Of a stretch of 64,000 nt of DNA, positions 62,050-64,000 are shown in pieces. Position numbers and translations under genes: made by a program. The notes beneath the pieces were generated by a model. That model made no database searches and was not told the DNA's origin. It saw nothing but the letters and a program-made list of their open reading frames with translations. The DNA is taken from positions 1 through 64,000 of IMG/VR virus record IMGVR_UViG_3300045974_000102. One strand, written 5' to 3'. The stretch comes from a virus. How positions within the stretch are numbered: the first letter of the stretch is position 1; each line of letters begins with the position of its first letter.

Positions 62050-64000
62050 TTAGGCCCCAGCGGTCACATTTCTGTCGATTACAGCCTCAATGTCTACTTG
62101 TGTCAATTCTTCCGGTGGGTTAAGCGATGTTTTTAGGAAGAACTTACCAATAGCTTTTTGAGATTCGATAATCTGCAGATCGAATGTGTAGCCGTTTAGA
62201 AGGCCTTTATTTACATCAAGGCCGAAGCTTTCAGCTAGTTTTGTTTTAGCAGCTTCGTAGTAGTATCTGTTAACAGCCTTACCAATGAAGCCAGCGAGAA
62301 GAGCGCGTTTGCCCTCGATTACAGTCTTGATAATTCTTGTAGTAGAGATTAGGTAGTAAGCTGACTGATCTCTTGCTACAGAGTTACCATTGTTAATTAC
62401 CCAGCCAAGACCGTGCTCACGAGTAACTACAATGTAGCCCTTAGCTGCTAGGTCCGAATACCACTTGCGATTGACAATAACGCTAACAGTAACATTAGAA
62501 TTAACACCAATCTTGCTGAATGAGATACCTTCATTCTTAGGCTTGCCAGCTAGCATACCAAGAGCATAAATACCACATGCATCAATGTATGATTTACCAG
62601 AAGCTCTATTAGTGAAGGTAAGTAGACCAGCACCAACAAGAAGGAATTTGCCAAGGTCTACAGTATTATTGTAGGTATCATAGATGACATCGCCATCAAT
62701 GAAGCCTTGGTCAGTCATTAGAAGTCCCCATGCAGGATCAGAGTAAGAGCCATTTATTGGATCACTCATACCACAGCGGTTGAATGCTGTAGAGCCAGAC
62801 AGTGAAGGTTCACCAAGTAATCCTGTTCCATCGCTTGCAAGAGATAGAATTGTATTGTCAAGTCCTGCCACATACACAGGTGTAGGAGCTTTACCAATCC
62901 AGTTTACAATGCCTGATCTTGTGAACCCAGCTGCTGTAACTGTGTCGATATCTGCATTCATGCCACAAAGTGGAGTGTTATAACCAATTGTTGCTTGATT
63001 GCAGAAGTTAGCGAACATATAGCCAAAGTGTGCAAGATAGTATCCTGGCAGTTTGACATCAGACCATGCACTGAATTCAATATGGTCACCCATATCATAT
63101 TCTTTGATGTATCCAAGGCCAAGTTGGAATGGCTGTGTGCCGGTAAATGTAGTCGAGACAGTTGTCCCGATGAAAGCACCACCAATAACTTTAGTAGCCA
63201 CTACAGCGGCACCAGAAGTAAATGGTGCACCAGATGCCATGTAGTATGAGAATGGCACGCCTACTGAACTATTTAGCGGACTAACAATATTAACTACATT
63301 GCCAGTTGCATCAACTGCTTTATACTTGATGGTATAGCCAGAGACTGATAGATAGCCTTCTGCCTTGATATCCGCCTGTGTAAAGCCGCCAGATGCAGTA
63401 AGTGTAAGCTGAGTAATACCAGAGGCACTGATAGGAGTTGTGAATACTGGCTTCTTAACGGTAAGTTGATAATCAGCAACTTGGTATACAGTCTTAGAAG
63501 TATAAGAGTGCACGTCGTTACCAGCAGTTGTCATTATAGAGACTGTGCCTGCAGCGGGCCAATCATCAGCAGCGTCTACGTTAAGTATAGAGGCTGATGT
63601 GGTATCACTTACAAGTGTAGTTGCTCTTGTGGTATTGCCAGTATAGCTATATGTTTCGTTATAAGCGACACCAGCCGGAATGATATAGTCAGGTGTATAT
63701 TGTTCAAGATCTGCTAGAGCATTACGGAAATACTTGTAATAGGCTCTATAGTCTGCCGATGATGGTGTTGAGCCGACTGCACATTCACTATCAGAAGCAG
63801 TTACAGATAGACCGAATGCGCTCTGTGAGTATGCTGTTAGTGTTGTTAGTGTTGTTGCAAGTGGATCACTATCAAGATCTATACCGGTGATTGTGCCAGT
63901 GCCAGCTAGTGTTGCAGTTACAGTGAAGTAACCACCATCTATACCTCTTAGTGAGTCGTAAACTTTCTGCTTGTTCTTATCCCAGATTTTAACGCCTCTG
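62050..64000 (-). CDS. Tail sheath protein (5' end outside window)
   Basis: The frame has no stop from 62050 to the right edge, so the ATG at 63534 is internal and at least 649 residues are present. Contractile sheath features: upstream of 63534, KYFRNALADLEQYTPDYIIP is the sheath core pattern in which a helix leads to a buried strand ending IIPAGV. Near the C-terminus, VNRYYYEAAKTKLAESFGLD, then GLLNGYTFDL and FLKTSLNPPEELTQVDIEAV match the handshake domain of sheath proteins. A central segment (WNTxxx-like loops, FTNRASGKSYIDACGIYALG) resembles the domain that carries sheath-sheath contacts. It is followed by the tail tube gene as usual. Confidence 0.85.
   Translation of the reverse strand, partial: RGVKIWDKNKQKVYDSLRGIDGGYFTVTATLAGTGTITGIDLDSDPLATTLTTLTAYSQSAFGLSVTASDSECAVGSTPSSADYRAYYKYFRNALADLEQYTPDYIIPAGVAYNETYSYTGNTTRATTLVSDTTSASILNVDAADDWPAAGTVSIMTTAGNDVHSYTSKTVYQVADYQLTVKKPVFTTPISASGITQLTLTASGGFTQADIKAEGYLSVSGYTIKYKAVDATGNVVNIVSPLNSSVGVPFSYYMASGAPFTSGAAVVATKVIGGAFIGTTVSTTFTGTQPFQLGLGYIKEYDMGDHIEFSAWSDVKLPGYYLAHFGYMFANFCNQATIGYNTPLCGMNADIDTVTAAGFTRSGIVNWIGKAPTPVYVAGLDNTILSLASDGTGLLGEPSLSGSTAFNRCGMSDPINGSYSDPAWGLLMTDQGFIDGDVIYDTYNNTVDLGKFLLVGAGLLTFTNRASGKSYIDACGIYALGMLAGKPKNEGISFSKIGVNSNVTVSVIVNRKWYSDLAAKGYIVVTREHGLGWVINNGNSVARDQSAYYLISTTRIIKTVIEGKRALLAGFIGKAVNRYYYEAAKTKLAESFGLDVNKGLLNGYTFDLQIIESQKAIGKFFLKTSLNPPEELTQVDIEAVIDRNVTAGA

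Noticed and set aside
62050-63534. Treating the ATG at 63534 as the sheath start
   Set aside because: The frame stays open to the window edge and the upstream translation contains sheath-type sequence, so this ATG is internal.
1-64000. tRNA, rRNA, insertion sequences or integrase
   Set aside because: No cloverleaf-type sequence, transposase or recombinase motif was seen on reading either strand; a tRNA scan would be needed to exclude a divergent tRNA.

Overview
The window is a block of a large, AT-rich, contractile-tailed (myovirus-type) phage genome, or of a prophage or metagenomic contig of one. Coding density is near total: no stretch over 300 bases lacks a gene, and neighbouring genes are joined by TAATG or ATGA overlaps or by gaps of a few bases behind GGAGG-type ribosome binding sites. 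The standard code is used; TAA predominates, with TGA and TAG also serving as stops. The host cannot be fixed. A B12-dependent ribonucleotide reductase suits an anaerobic or microaerophilic host. A Sec-signal endolysin, and a lysis-end protein with an N-terminal anchor and an aromatic-ending tail, are compatible with a Gram-negative host.

Layout. (1) 1-5222, plus strand: nucleotide and DNA metabolism genes - the C-terminal part of a RusA-like resolvase, a sigma-like protein, a small acidic protein, dUTPase, class II ribonucleotide reductase and a glycosyltransferase. (2) 5227-5250: a perfect hairpin separating two convergent transcription units. (3) 5254-8283, minus strand: the promoter-distal end of the late operon, with a membrane-anchored protein, endolysin, holin-like protein, coiled-coil proteins and a DUF4376-like fibre-assembly protein. 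(4) 8285-19634: tail fibre and receptor-binding proteins, including a 1611-residue fibronectin-III fibre with a Cys-containing YPSG repeat and a gp10/collar-type fibre. (5) 19662-36488: a long series of baseplate-associated proteins, among them a Cas4-like nuclease, a Baseplate_J protein and a gp25-like protein. (6) 36522-45525: small hub or spike proteins and a 2741-residue hub with a C-terminal lytic transglycosylase. (7) 45538-57348: two giant proteins (1781 and 2151 residues) in the tape-measure position. (8) 57335-64000: tail assembly chaperones, three tube-like proteins and the tail sheath, which is open at the right edge.

The most striking content is in region 7. The 1781-residue protein carries a sequence very like the catalytic core of the RNA polymerase beta-prime subunit (an RxP...S segment followed by NADHDGD). 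It also has beta-like HGxKG candidates upstream, in the beta-then-beta-prime order of single-chain polymerases. The adjacent 2151-residue tape-measure-like protein begins with a complete DEDDh exonuclease motif set and has a Vsr/MTES_1575-like nuclease domain inside it. I infer that this phage may carry a transcription and nuclease toolkit within its tail and deliver it with the DNA. Domain identities come from motif reading only and were not searched.
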